A stretch of 64,000 bases of DNA from VRUE01 sp036403515 (GTDB taxonomy: Bacteria > Actinomycetota > Thermoleophilia > Solirubrobacterales > 70-9). How positions within the stretch are numbered: the stretch's first letter is position 1; each line of letters starts with the position of its first letter. Where the stretch lies: contig DASWQV010000059.1 of NCBI GenBank assembly GCA_036403515.1, forward strand, positions 124,001-188,000. Direction: 5' to 3'. The notes under the pieces were generated by a model. The model was given only the letters and a program-made list of their open reading frames with translations. It had not been told where the DNA came from and ran no database searches. The position numbers and the translations under genes were made by a program. This document shows positions 23,944-32,172 of this stretch, one piece after another.

Positions 23944-24699
23944 ATGAGCGGAGTCGGCAGCTGGGAGTGGGCTCAACGGACCGGCGGCCGTCTGGGCCGG
24001 GCTGACCGCGCGGAGCTCCTGCGTCAGGGCGTGCTCGCCCAGCTATCGCGCTTGCCCGCGGCGCTGCGTCGTCCCGTCATCGGCGACGGCAGCGATCTGA
24101 GCCTTCCCCAGCCGCCCGACACCGCCCTGGCGCGGCAGGCCGAGGACCGGGTCCGGGAGCTTTCCAAGCCGGCGCTCTACGGCCACTGCCTGCGCACCTG
24201 GGCCTTCGCCGCGCTGTTCGCCCGGCGCGATCGCGTCGGGCACGACGAGGAGCTGCTCTACCTGGCCTGCGTTCTGCACGACCTCGGGCTGACCGAGGCG
24301 CACGACCGTCGCGATCCAAGCGCGGCCTGCTTCGCGGTCGAGGGAGCGCGGGCCGCCCATGCGCTTCTCTGCGAGCACCGGGAGCCCGAGGAGCGGGCCC
24401 GGACGGTCGCCGAGGCGATCTCGCTGCACCTCAACATCGACGTGCCGGATCGCTATGGGCCGGAGGCTGTCCTGCTCAGCAAGGGGGTCACGCTCGACGT
24501 CGTCGGCCGTCGGCTGGAGCGCCTCCCGGCGGCGGCCGTGTCGGAAGTGGCCGCGAAGTGGCCGCGTCAGGGCTCAGGCGCCCTGCTGGCCGCGGACACC
24601 AAGCGCCAAGCCGAGGTCCGGCCGCAGTCCCGCGCCGCTCTCCTCCACCGCCTCGGCTTCGGCAAGCTCGTCTCGGCGAATCCGCTCGACCGCCGATGA
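23944..24699 (+). CDS. HD-domain metal-dependent hydrolase (cyanamide-hydratase-like)
   Basis: 251 residues. The HD metal site is spread over LYGHCLRTWAFAALFA, CVLHDLGLTEAHD (His-Asp pair) and AISLHLNIDVPD. The pattern of a His about 55 residues before the HD pair and a later HLN resembles the Ddi2/cyanamide hydratase group. Those enzymes are small cytosolic hydratases; the substrate here is not proven. Its stop overlaps the start of the downstream metallo-beta-lactamase (ATGA), and a GlxA regulator is divergent upstream. Confidence 0.75.
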   Translation: MSGVGSWEWAQRTGGRLGRADRAELLRQGVLAQLSRLPAALRRPVIGDGSDLSLPQPPDTALARQAEDRVRELSKPALYGHCLRTWAFAALFARRDRVGHDEELLYLACVLHDLGLTEAHDRRDPSAACFAVEGARAAHALLCEHREPEERARTVAEAISLHLNIDVPDRYGPEAVLLSKGVTLDVVGRRLERLPAAAVSEVAAKWPRQGSGALLAADTKRQAEVRPQSRAALLHRLGFGKLVSANPLDRR

Positions 24700-25448
24700 G
24701 GGTCGAGGCGCTGAACGCCGGCTGGGTATCCGGCGCCGCGGCGATCTGGCGCCAGGGCGAGGACCCGGAGAAGCGCATCCGCTTCCCGGTCCCCGCCTAC
24801 CTGATCGAGACGGACGCCGAGCGGATCCTGATCGACACGGGCCTGCACCCCGGCGCCTGCGCCGACGGGCAGGCCTTTTACGGCGGCTCGCCGACGATGA
24901 GCCTCTTCTCGCTCGAGCTCGAGCAGCCCGTGCACGAGCAGGTCGACGTAACGACGATCAGCAGGATCGTCCTCACCCACCTGCACTACGACCACGTCGG
25001 CGGCCTCTCCCTGCTGCCGACGACGATCCCGATCGTCGTCCAGCGCCGCGAGTGGGAGGCCGGCAGGGACCCCGCCGCGATCGAGCGGAACTTCTTCTAT
25101 CCGCGCGACTACATCGACGAGGAGCGCGAGGTGATCCTCGTCGACGGCGATCACGACCTGCTCGGCGACGGCTCGGTCGAGCTGCTGGTGACACCCGGCC
25201 ATACGCCCGGCCATCAGTCGGTCCGCATCGGCGAGGGCCTGATCCTCGGCGCCGACGTCGCCCATTTCGCCTCCGGTCTCGACGACCACCGCTTCCCCTC
25301 CTTCGCCGACGACCACAGCGAGCAGCGCCGCTCCGCCGAACGCCTCCGTGCCCTGCGCGACAGCGGCGCGCGGGTCATTCCGGGCCACGATCCTGATCTG
25401 CTTCGTCCGGGGCCTCTGCTTCGTCCGGGGCCGGTGGATCTGAGATAA
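24696..25448 (+). CDS. Metallo-beta-lactamase fold hydrolase, N-acyl-homoserine-lactonase family
   Basis: 250 residues from an ATG that overlaps the upstream stop; the longer in-frame ORF would overlap the HD gene by 140 bases and lacks homology there. Zinc motif THLHYDHVGG is the HxHxDH signature, followed by TPGHTPGHQSV, GADVAHF and the terminal IPGHDPDLL. AiiA-like sequence features (FPVPAYLIETDAERILIDTG) support lactonase-family membership. It may open a lactone or act on a related ester; quorum quenching cannot be claimed from sequence alone. The last residues contain a short direct repeat (LLRPGP twice) from a 17-base duplication at 25398-25434. Confidence 0.82.
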   Translation: MRVEALNAGWVSGAAAIWRQGEDPEKRIRFPVPAYLIETDAERILIDTGLHPGACADGQAFYGGSPTMSLFSLELEQPVHEQVDVTTISRIVLTHLHYDHVGGLSLLPTTIPIVVQRREWEAGRDPAAIERNFFYPRDYIDEEREVILVDGDHDLLGDGSVELLVTPGHTPGHQSVRIGEGLILGADVAHFASGLDDHRFPSFADDHSEQRRSAERLRALRDSGARVIPGHDPDLLRPGPLLRPGPVDLR

Positions 25449-25508
25449 CCCGCGAATTCCACGGAGCGGCGACCGCATCGGATGGCCGCGAAAGGGTATG
25501 AGGAATCG

Positions 25509-27707
25509 ATGCGTCGCTTGACCTGGATACTCGCCGCCCTTTTGCTCAGCGCTCTGGCGCTCACTCCGTTTCGAGCTGGGGCGGCGCCAACCCCGGCGGG
25601 CGCGCCCAGCTGCGCCGAAGGTCCGCAGCGGGTGGGCGATGAGATCGAAGGGACGCCCTGCGACGACACGATTGTCGCCCCGGCCGGCGTCGCCTCGGTC
25701 AGCGGTGGCGGCGGAGACGACACGATCGTCCCAGGGCCGATCGCCGCCGCCTTCTCGTGCCCGTCGGGCTGCCGGCTCGGTGTCGGCAGCCAGACCTTCG
25801 AAGGCGGCCCGGGGGACGACGTCGTCTTCGGCGAGCGCGGCAATGACACCCTGCTCGGCGGCGGCGGCAACGACAAGCTCTTCGGCGGCCCCGGCGACGA
25901 CCTCGTGCGTGGCGGCCCGGGCGACGATCTGCTCGCCGGCGGCTTCGGCGCCGACACCGTGGACGGCGAAGAAGGAAACGACCACATCCGCGGCGACGCG
26001 ACGATCGACCACCTGCGCGACTCCGGGCCGGCGCCGGGGGAGGTCGACACGCTGAGCTACTCGACCGGGGTCAGTCCTGGTTTCACGAAGCCGGTGAGCA
26101 ATCCCGGCTTCCCGGCTAACACCGAAGAAGGGCGCGGCGTCTACCTCGACCTCACCAGCCTCGACAGCGAGGGCCAAGCTGAAGGCGACAACGGCGTGGC
26201 GCCGAATGGGGGAGGGGTCGACGAAGTCGAGCCCTTCGACTTCGAGCGGATCGTCGGCAGCCCGTTCTCGGACTACATAAAGGGCTCGAAGGCGGGCCAG
26301 GCGATCTACGGCGGCGGCGGCGCCGACGTGCTCGAAGCCGGTGGCGCCGGGACCACGCTCAACGGCGGCGCCGATGGCGACGACTGCGTTGGCGGCGGGA
26401 GCAACCCCGCCTGCGAGAAAACCGAAAGCAACGGGCCTGTCGCCGTGCGCAAAACGAGTGAAGTCAGCGTCGGCTCGATGACCGAAGGCGCGGCCGGCTA
26501 CACCGAACTCTACCTGCTCGGCAGCGGTGGCAACGACGGCCTGACCCTCGACTCGACCGGCGGTGGGCCGGGCGAAGCGGTGACCATGCACTTGAGCGGC
26601 GGCAGCTCCATCCAGGCGCCGCCGGCCGCCTCCGGCTGCACGCTGCCGAACAGCACCACCGCGGTCTGCACGCTGGCGGGGCCGCTCGACTCGCTGCTCG
26701 TCGCCGGGCTCGGCGGCGCCGACGACATCCGCGCCGAAGGGCTGCCGGGGCCGACCACGCTGATCGCCCTCGGCGGCGAAGGCGACGACGAAATCTCGAC
26801 CGGCAACGAAAGCGACGACATCCTCGTCGACGGACCGGGCGACGACGCCCTGCACGCTCACGGCGGTGACGACGCCGTCGTCGGCAACAAAGGCGACGAC
26901 GCGCTGTTCGGAGAAGCCGGCAACGATCTTTTCCTCTCCAACTCCGTCTGCGAAGGCTCGACCGTCGACGGTGGCGAAGGCCGCGACAACGCTTCCTGGG
27001 CGAAGTTCAAAGAAGGGGTGGGCGCCAACCTCGCCAGCGGCCTGGCGGGGCGGCCTACCGGGTCGGAAACGCCGAGCTGCGCGAGCGGCTCGCTCGGCTC
27101 CCTGCAGGGCGTCGAGGACCTCGAGGGCAGCGGCTCGCCAGACACCCTCTACGGCGACGTTGGCGCCAACCAACTGCTCGGGCACGAAGGCGCCGACACC
27201 TACCGCTCGGGTGCGGGCGAAGACCTGATCCTCGCCAACGCCTCCGATGCCGACGCCGTGATCGACTGCGGCGCCGATGCCGACCGCGCGATCGTCGACT
27301 TCGCCAAATTCGGCGATCCGCCACCGATCGAATGCGAGATCGTGATCGAAGCCGCCCGCGACAACTTCAACCTGCCGCCGCCCGAGCCGCCGTTGCCGCC
27401 CGAACCGCCTCCACCGCCAAAACCGCGCCCCGACACCAAGCCGCCGCGGACACGACTCGGCGCTCACCCGCGCAAGCTGCTGGTCACCCGGACGGGCCGC
27501 CGCCGCGTCTCCTTCCGCTTCACTTCGAGCGAGGCCGGCTCGCGCTTCCGCTGTCGCCTCGACGGCCGTCCCTTCCGGATCTGCATCTCACCGCGGACCT
27601 ACGTCGTGCGGCCTGGCCGGCATACCTTTCGCGTCGTCGCGGCCGATCCAGCCGGCAACGTCGACCCGACGCCGGTCGTCTTCCACTTTCGCCTCCGCCG
27701 TCGCTGA
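25509..27707 (+). CDS. Secreted RTX-like calcium-binding repeat protein with C-terminal cysteine-paired domain
   Basis: 732 residues. The ATG at 25509 has GAGGAA five bases upstream and gives a clean signal peptide (MRRLTWILAALLLSALAL). Glycine/Asp-rich hemolysin-type nonapeptides (GGPGDD, GGGGND, GGFGAD) fill about residues 97-160 and recur at about 417-483; these fold as calcium-dependent beta-rolls. A proline-rich linker (about 622-645) leads to a C-terminal domain of about 80 residues with FRCRLDGRPFRIC and GRHTFRVVAADPAGN, seen also in the secreted protein at 48313-49056. The protein is probably extracellular and surface- or matrix-associated. No protease or lipase domain is seen, so it is likely structural. 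Confidence 0.82.
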   Translation: MRRLTWILAALLLSALALTPFRAGAAPTPAGAPSCAEGPQRVGDEIEGTPCDDTIVAPAGVASVSGGGGDDTIVPGPIAAAFSCPSGCRLGVGSQTFEGGPGDDVVFGERGNDTLLGGGGNDKLFGGPGDDLVRGGPGDDLLAGGFGADTVDGEEGNDHIRGDATIDHLRDSGPAPGEVDTLSYSTGVSPGFTKPVSNPGFPANTEEGRGVYLDLTSLDSEGQAEGDNGVAPNGGGVDEVEPFDFERIVGSPFSDYIKGSKAGQAIYGGGGADVLEAGGAGTTLNGGADGDDCVGGGSNPACEKTESNGPVAVRKTSEVSVGSMTEGAAGYTELYLLGSGGNDGLTLDSTGGGPGEAVTMHLSGGSSIQAPPAASGCTLPNSTTAVCTLAGPLDSLLVAGLGGADDIRAEGLPGPTTLIALGGEGDDEISTGNESDDILVDGPGDDALHAHGGDDAVVGNKGDDALFGEAGNDLFLSNSVCEGSTVDGGEGRDNASWAKFKEGVGANLASGLAGRPTGSETPSCASGSLGSLQGVEDLEGSGSPDTLYGDVGANQLLGHEGADTYRSGAGEDLILANASDADAVIDCGADADRAIVDFAKFGDPPPIECEIVIEAARDNFNLPPPEPPLPPEPPPPPKPRPDTKPPRTRLGAHPRKLLVTRTGRRRVSFRFTSSEAGSRFRCRLDGRPFRICISPRTYVVRPGRHTFRVVAADPAGNVDPTPVVFHFRLRRR

Positions 27708-27735
27708 GAGCCACGACTTCGGGCCAGATGATCCT

Positions 27736-28491
27736 GTGGCAAAGCGAGCGGATAAAGAGGCGACGGCGGTGCGGGCGGTGGTGGAGGGCGCGGTCCAGGG
27801 CGTCGGATTTCGCGACGCGACGTTGCAGCGGGCGCGCCGGCTTGGAGTGATGGGCTGGGTGCGAAATGGCGAGGACGGCGAGGCGCTCGTCCATGCCGAG
27901 GGTCCAGAGCCGGCGGTCGAGGGGCTGGTCTCGTTTCTGCGCGACGGCCCGCCGGCCGCTCGGGTCGCCGGGGTGAGGACGGAGAGCGTCAAGCCGGAGG
28001 GCCACGAGCAGTTCGCGATCCGCGGCGTCAGCGCCGGCGCTTTCGTCGTCCAGGAGCACGCCGCCACCGCCCATCACTTCGACTTGCGCCTGGAGGTGGA
28101 GGGGATGATGCGGTCCTGGGCCGTCCCCAAGGGGCCCTCTATGGACCCCGCCGTCAAGCGCCTCGCCGTCGAGGTCGAGGACCACTCGATCTCGCATAAC
28201 GAGTTCGAGGGCCCGATTGGCGAGGGCGGCGTGATCGTTTGGGATCGCGGCCACTACGAGCAGGGCGGCCGGGTCGCCTGGCCAGAGGCGCTCGAGCGCG
28301 GGCACGCGGTCTTCGTCCTGCACGGCGAGAAGCTCAGCGGCGGTTTCGCCCTGCAGCGCACGCGCCCGGGCGAGAAGCCGCAGTGGCTGCTGATCAAGCG
28401 CCGCGACGAGCAGGCGCGTGCAGGCTCGGACGTCGTCGCCGAGCAGCCACAATCGGTGATCAGCGGCAAGAGGCTCGATCAGCTCTGTTGA
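27736..28491 (+). CDS. Acylphosphatase fused to a LigD-type 3-prime phosphoesterase domain
   Basis: 251 residues, GTG start. Residues about 10-95 are a complete acylphosphatase: VEGAVQGVGFRDATLQRARR and GVMGWVRNGEDG hold both catalytic residues (Arg of GFR and Asn of VRN). Residues about 100-235 are a PE domain: FVVQEHAATAHHFDLRLE and EDHSISHNEFEG retain the metal-binding His and Asp and the Arg of the LigD phosphoesterase, but the Tyr of the usual EDHPLEY is His here. One part would hydrolyse acyl phosphates, the other would trim 3-prime ends of nucleic acids. The pairing is unusual; see findings. It is followed by the CsbD-like operon. Confidence 0.85.
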   Translation: MAKRADKEATAVRAVVEGAVQGVGFRDATLQRARRLGVMGWVRNGEDGEALVHAEGPEPAVEGLVSFLRDGPPAARVAGVRTESVKPEGHEQFAIRGVSAGAFVVQEHAATAHHFDLRLEVEGMMRSWAVPKGPSMDPAVKRLAVEVEDHSISHNEFEGPIGEGGVIVWDRGHYEQGGRVAWPEALERGHAVFVLHGEKLSGGFALQRTRPGEKPQWLLIKRRDEQARAGSDVVAEQPQSVISGKRLDQLC

Positions 28492-28505
28492 GGGAAAGGC
28501 CGGAC

Positions 28506-28560
28506 TTTCTCGCCTGAATCGAGTTTTCTCGCCTGACCGAGCCTTCCTTGCCTGACCAAG
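28506..28560 (+). repeat. Three degenerate 19-bp direct repeats upstream of the csbD-like operon
   Basis: The core CGCCTGA/TGCCTGA recurs with a period of 19 bases (CCTGA at 28513, 28532 and 28551), each copy preceded by TTTCTC or TTCCT. Located just before the stress promoter at 28566. Could be activator or repressor sites; alternatively a decayed small duplication. Confidence 0.4.
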
Positions 28561-28565
28561 CTTCA

Positions 28566-28591
28566 GGTTGGCTCGCGGCCGATCTGGGTAC
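28566..28591 (+). promoter_or_regulatory. SigB/SigF-type stress promoter candidate for the csbD-like operon
   Basis: GGTTGG, 14 bases, GGGTAC; the expected start of transcription is about 25 bases before the Shine-Dalgarno GGAGG. CsbD itself is SigB-controlled in Bacillus subtilis, which makes this the best-supported member of the promoter set. Confidence 0.6.
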
Positions 28592-28628
28592 GAGGGAGGA
28601 CTAGCGAACCCCCAAATGGAGGACAGTG

Positions 28629-29129
28629 ATGAGTGAGCGAAAGCAAACCGTCGGCGGCCCGCTGGGCAAGTTGACGGGCCGGGCAAAGGAGCTCGCCGGC
28701 GCGACCTTGGGCCGGGAAGACCTGCAGCGAGAGGGCCGGCTGCAGCAGGTTCAAAGCGAGGCCGAGGGCGACGCGGCGGAGCTCGCCGCTGAGGCGGCGC
28801 AGAAGGAGCAGGAGGCCGAGCTGGAGCAGGAGAAGGCCGAGACCGAAGCTGAGCGACGCGAGGTCGAGCTCCAGGCCAACGAGATCGCGGCTGAAGAGCA
28901 GGCGGAGCGCAAGCTCGCCGCGGAGAGGCGCGAGGCTGAGCGCGCCGCCGAGGCGGAGGTCACGGCGGCCGAGCGCGAGCGCCGGGCGGAGGAAGCCCGG
29001 GCCGAGGGCGAGAAGCGCCAGGTTGTTGCCGAGCAGAGCGGCGAGAGACGGGCTGCCGGCGATCTGAAGCAGGCGGCCCGCCGCGCCGAAGAAGCGGCCG
29101 ACGCGATCGACCCCAAGGAGAAGGACTGA
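28629..29129 (+). CDS. CsbD-like stress protein with long charged coiled coil
   Basis: 166 residues. GGAGG lies 6 bases before the ATG; a GTG one codon earlier is less likely. The N-terminal 35 residues (GPLGKLTGRAKELAGATLG) resemble the CsbD fold (GKxKExxGxxxG). The rest is an almost uninterrupted Glu/Ala/Arg heptad coiled coil. There is no signal peptide. CsbD-type proteins are general-stress proteins of unknown activity. First gene of a three-gene unit, overlapping the next gene by one base (TGATG). Confidence 0.72.
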   Translation: MSERKQTVGGPLGKLTGRAKELAGATLGREDLQREGRLQQVQSEAEGDAAELAAEAAQKEQEAELEQEKAETEAERREVELQANEIAAEEQAERKLAAERREAERAAEAEVTAAERERRAEEARAEGEKRQVVAEQSGERRAAGDLKQAARRAEEAADAIDPKEKD

Positions 29130-29752
29130 TGACCATGCACACCGTGCCCAAGCGGATCTTCGACCGCTCGCTGAAGCTGGCCAGAGCGCCCCTCGATGTC
29201 GCTCTCGACGTGACCGGCGGCTCGGAGTCTTCCGCGAAGCGTGCGCTGGACCGGATCGAGGGCGGCGTTCGCAGTGCCACCGGCACCCTTTTCCGCGACG
29301 AGGAGCTCGCCCGGGAGGGACGGCAGGTTTCTCTGGCCACGAGGCAGCGTGAGCGCGCCGCGCGCCTCCAGGAGGAGGCGGAGCTGCGCGAGCGGGAGGC
29401 GGCCCGCAACGTCGAAGAGGCGGCCGAGGAGACCGCCGAGGCCGAGGCTGAGGCGAGGCGGAAAGCCGCGGAGAAACGCCGCAAAGCAGAGCAGCGCCAA
29501 CGCGAGCGCGAGTCGCGGGCCGCCAAATCGACAGCGGACCGCAAGCAGAAAGCGGCGAAAACGTCGGCGAAAGTGAAAAAAGCCAACGCCAAACGCGACA
29601 AGGTGGCGCAGCTGGAGAAGATCGAGGCAAAGGAAGAGAGCATCGAAACCAAAGAGGCCGCGGTCCGCGCGCAGCGGGAGGCGGAGCGGCTGAAAGGCGC
29701 CGCCTCCGCGGCCAAGCAGGCCCGCAAGAACGGCGATACGAGCGGCAGCTGA
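29129..29752 (+). CDS. Charged coiled-coil protein of the csbD-like operon
   Basis: 207 residues. A short N-terminal segment (about 1-55; MHTVPKRIFDRSLKLARAPL) carries an amphipathic region and GTLFRDEELAREGR. The remainder is a Lys/Glu/Arg/Ala coiled coil. The sequence around SLATRQRERAARLQEEAELR parallels the preceding gene (GREDLQREGRLQQV), suggesting an ancient duplication of the start of the coil. No enzymatic motif. The two proteins may form a hetero-coiled-coil scaffold; this is inference from operon and composition. Confidence 0.65.
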   Translation: MTMHTVPKRIFDRSLKLARAPLDVALDVTGGSESSAKRALDRIEGGVRSATGTLFRDEELAREGRQVSLATRQRERAARLQEEAELREREAARNVEEAAEETAEAEAEARRKAAEKRRKAEQRQRERESRAAKSTADRKQKAAKTSAKVKKANAKRDKVAQLEKIEAKEESIETKEAAVRAQREAERLKGAASAAKQARKNGDTSGS

Positions 29753-29753
29753 G

Positions 29754-30194
29754 ATGCCATCCGGGGAGACGCTCGACGAGGCGGAGGCGATCGAGCGCCT
29801 CAACGCCGCTCTGGCTCGCCAGTATCGCTCCGCCCTGCAGTACTCGATTGTCGCCTCCAGCCTGACCGGGCTGGAGGCGCAGGCGCTGGGCGCGAAGCTG
29901 ACCGGGTTCGGCGACGAAGAGCTGAGTGGGGCGAGGCGGCTGATCGAGAAGGTCATCGCCTTCGGCGGCGAGCCGACGACGGAGGTCGCCCCGCTGCGCT
30001 TCGAGGCCGAGGCGGCGGGCGCGATCGCCTGGCTGGCCCGCTGCGAGGAGGAAGGGATCGAAGCTCTGCAGGAAGCAATCGAGCCAACCGGTAGAGAGGG
30101 CCGCTCCGAGGCCCTGGAGCACATGCTCGAGCACCAGATAATGCGCAAGCAGGAACAGGTCGACTTCCTCAACCGGTCCCTGAGCAAGCCCTAA
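29754..30194 (+). CDS. Ferritin-like (bacterioferritin/Dps-related) protein
   Basis: 146 residues, ATG one base after the upstream stop. Four-helix ferritin-like pattern: LNAALARQYRSALQYSIVAS on helix 1, then GFGDEELSGARRLIEKVIAFGGEP (E/D residues on helix 2), and LEHMLEHQIMRKQEQVDFL on helix 4 with E-x-x-H. The expected first-helix Glu before the Tyr is Gln or Arg here, so the diiron site may be incomplete; ferroxidase activity is uncertain. Third gene of the stress unit; a palindromic hairpin follows the stop. Confidence 0.75.
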   Translation: MPSGETLDEAEAIERLNAALARQYRSALQYSIVASSLTGLEAQALGAKLTGFGDEELSGARRLIEKVIAFGGEPTTEVAPLRFEAEAAGAIAWLARCEEEGIEALQEAIEPTGREGRSEALEHMLEHQIMRKQEQVDFLNRSLSKP

Positions 30195-30210
30195 GGGCGC
30201 CGAGAGTTCG

Positions 30211-30259
30211 GCCGACTGGTCGATTGACGACACCATGGTGGGTGAATCGACCAGTCGGC
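30211..30259. repeat. 15-bp perfect inverted repeat (GGTCGATT hairpin), copy 1
   Basis: GCCGACTGGTCGATT and its exact complement AATCGACCAGTCGGC flank 19 bases that themselves contain the palindrome CACCATGGTG. Lies 17 bases after the ferritin-like stop. The core TGGTCGATT/AATCGACCA recurs as a hairpin at 60181-60241, also just after a stop codon. It probably acts as a terminator or a 3-prime stabilising hairpin. Confidence 0.6.
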
Positions 30260-30277
30260 TGACGAGGGATCGTCTCT

Positions 30278-30931
30278 ATGGTCTGGGCGATGCCGACGGT
30301 CGAGGAGTTGACGGTTGCCGACGCGCCGGAGGCCTGGGCGGCGCTGGGTTTCTCGGTCGCCGGGGACGCCTGCGTCGTCGGCGATGTGCGGATCCGCCTG
30401 GCGGGCCCGGCGGCGGGAAAGGGCTTGGTCGGCTGGTCGCTGTGCGGCGTCGGGACGGCCAATCTCGACGGCCTGGCGACGACCTCGTCGGACGGCGAGC
30501 CGCCTCGCGGAGGGCCGGCGCATCCCAACGGCGTCACCGGCCTCGATCACATCGTCGCGATCACGCCCGCGCTCGATCGCACCGTCGCGGCGCTGCAGGG
30601 CGCCGGCCTCGACCTGCGCCGCGTCCGCGAGGAGGCGACTCCCGCTGGCGCGCCCCGCCAGGCCTTCTTCCGCCTTGGCGCCAACATCCTCGAGGTCGTC
30701 CAGGAGCCTGCCGAGGCGACCGAGCGCGCTGGTGGAGATCGGCCCGCTTTCTTTTGGGGGCTTGCCTTCGTCGCTGCCGATCTCGACGCCAGCGTCGCCG
30801 CGCTCGGCGATCGGGTCAGCGAGGTCCGGCCGGCGGTCCAGCCCGGCCGTCGCATCGCCTCCCTGCGTCGTTCGGCCGGCCTCACGGTTCCCGTTGCGCT
30901 GATGACACCGGCCGCAGATGCTCGACACTGA
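30278..30931 (+). CDS. Glyoxalase/VOC-superfamily protein
   Basis: 217 residues (ATG at 30290 also possible). Two half-modules: residues 5-60 (VEELTVADAPEAWAALGFSV) and about 85-145 (GVTGLDHIVAITPALDRTVA, FFRLGANILEVVQE), plus a third partial (WGLAFVAADLDASVAALG). The LDHI... and ...LEVVQ pattern is that of the VOC fold, with a His and a Glu that could bind metal. A substrate cannot be named. The last 50 bases are antisense to the end of the convergent DUF488 gene. Confidence 0.78.
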   Translation: MVWAMPTVEELTVADAPEAWAALGFSVAGDACVVGDVRIRLAGPAAGKGLVGWSLCGVGTANLDGLATTSSDGEPPRGGPAHPNGVTGLDHIVAITPALDRTVAALQGAGLDLRRVREEATPAGAPRQAFFRLGANILEVVQEPAEATERAGGDRPAFFWGLAFVAADLDASVAALGDRVSEVRPAVQPGRRIASLRRSAGLTVPVALMTPAADARH

Positions 30932-31385
30932 AGCCCCAGTCGCGCCGCAGCCGCGCTGCGATCAGCGAGCGGTGGCAGGCCTCGGGGTCGCGCTCGACGC
31001 AGAGCAGCGCCGCCGAGCTCGTGCCAATCCATCGCACCACCGCGCCGAGGTCGGCGCGCGCGAGTATCTCCTCCGTGTATCGACGCGCGTACTCGGGCGC
31101 CAGAACCGTCCGCGAGCGCTTGCCCTCGCCGCGCCTCTCGTCCTCTCGGTACTGCAGCTGGCGAAGCTCGGTTGTCGGCGCCAGCTCCTTGAGGTGGGTG
31201 TAACGGACGCCCGCCTCCGCGAGAGCCGCTTGCAGGCGGCGTGCGTTTGCCCAGGCGTACTCGCTGCCCCGTACGCCCCGTCGCTGGCGCACGTCGAGCA
31301 GGAGGTCGATCCCGGCATCGCTCAGGGTTTGGAGAAAGGAGTCGCGGTCGAAGCCGTAGACGCCGATCGTCGTGATCGAGGCCAT
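30882..31385 (-). CDS. DUF488 family protein
   Basis: 167 residues. Family motifs are TIGVYGFDRDSFLQTL, LLLDVRQRRGVRGSEYAWAN, YTHLKELAPTTELR and the C-terminal LLCVERDPEACHRSLIA, with the conserved CxER-x(4-6)-CHR cluster. Cytoplasmic; function unknown, although the Cys/His cluster suggests metal or thiol chemistry. A convergent overlap of 50 bases with the VOC gene implies tight packing and no separate terminator. Confidence 0.83.
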   Translation of the reverse strand: MASITTIGVYGFDRDSFLQTLSDAGIDLLLDVRQRRGVRGSEYAWANARRLQAALAEAGVRYTHLKELAPTTELRQLQYREDERRGEGKRSRTVLAPEYARRYTEEILARADLGAVVRWIGTSSAALLCVERDPEACHRSLIAARLRRDWGFSVEHLRPVSSAQREP

Positions 31386-31407
31386 ATGGTCTTCCGCCGG
31401 CCCCTGC

Positions 31408-32172
31408 TCAGCCGGTCTGCTCGGTCGGCCGGATCAGGACCTCGTTGAGGCAGACGTGCCAGGGGCGGGTCACCGCGTAGGAGATCGCGTCGGCGATGTC
31501 GGCCGCGTCGAGGGTTTGGATGTCGGCGAAGCGTTCACGAGTCTGCTCTTTTATCCCCTCGCGGATGTGATCGGTGAGCTCGGTGTCGACGGCGCCGGGC
31601 TCGATCACTATCGAGCGGACCCTGCGTCTGGCGAACTCCTGGCGGAAGGACTCGCTGAAGGCGCCGACGCCGTGCTTGGTGAGGTTGTAGACGCCCGAGC
31701 CGGCGCGGGCGATCCGCCCGGCGACGGAGCTGATGTTGACCACGTCGGCGCAGCCTCGCGGCGAGCTCTCCACGGCTGAGAGCAGATGGGGGAGGGCCGC
31801 GTGGGTGGTGTTGATCAAGCCCTTGAGGTTGAGGTCGATCATCCGGTCCCACTCCTCGGTGGGCGCGTCCTCGATCGGACCGAGCAGCATCTGGCCGGCG
31901 TTGTTGACGACGATGTCGAGGCGGCCCAGCTCATCGACGGTGCGCTGGACGGCCCCGACCGCCTGCTCCTGGTCGGTGATGTCGGACTGGATCGCCAGGG
32001 CGGTGTGGCCATCGCCACCGATCTCCGCGGCCAGTCGCTCCAGCCGCTCGAGGCGGCGCGCCGCCACGGCGACCATGGCTCCCTGGGCTGCCAGCGCCCG
32101 CGCGGTGGCCTCGCCGATGCCGCTGCTGGCGCCGGTGATGAGGGCGACGCTTCCGTCAAGTGAGGTGGCCAT
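31408..32172 (-). CDS. Short-chain dehydrogenase/reductase (SDR, classical)
   Basis: 254 residues from the ATG at 32172 (MATSLDGSVALITGASSGIG); a 500-codon upstream extension in the same frame is antisense to other genes and not real. Cofactor motif TGASSGIG, NNAG in IVVNNAGQML, catalytic Ser in NISSVAGR and YxxxK in YNLTK, with VEPGAVDT-like substrate region IEPGAVDTEL. NAD(P)-dependent, substrate unknown. Divergent from the beta-propeller gene, 117 bases between the two starts. Confidence 0.88.
   Translation of the reverse strand: MATSLDGSVALITGASSGIGEATARALAAQGAMVAVAARRLERLERLAAEIGGDGHTALAIQSDITDQEQAVGAVQRTVDELGRLDIVVNNAGQMLLGPIEDAPTEEWDRMIDLNLKGLINTTHAALPHLLSAVESSPRGCADVVNISSVAGRIARAGSGVYNLTKHGVGAFSESFRQEFARRRVRSIVIEPGAVDTELTDHIREGIKEQTRERFADIQTLDAADIADAISYAVTRPWHVCLNEVLIRPTEQTG

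Noticed and set aside
25494..25499. GGGTAT before the RTX gene
   Set aside because: No matching -35 box at 14-16 bases; probably part of the Shine-Dalgarno region by chance.
24567..27467. 966-codon minus-strand ORF antisense to the lactonase and RTX gene
   Set aside because: Glycine/Asp-rich repeats on the plus strand mirror as low-complexity sequence; no start signal or homology.
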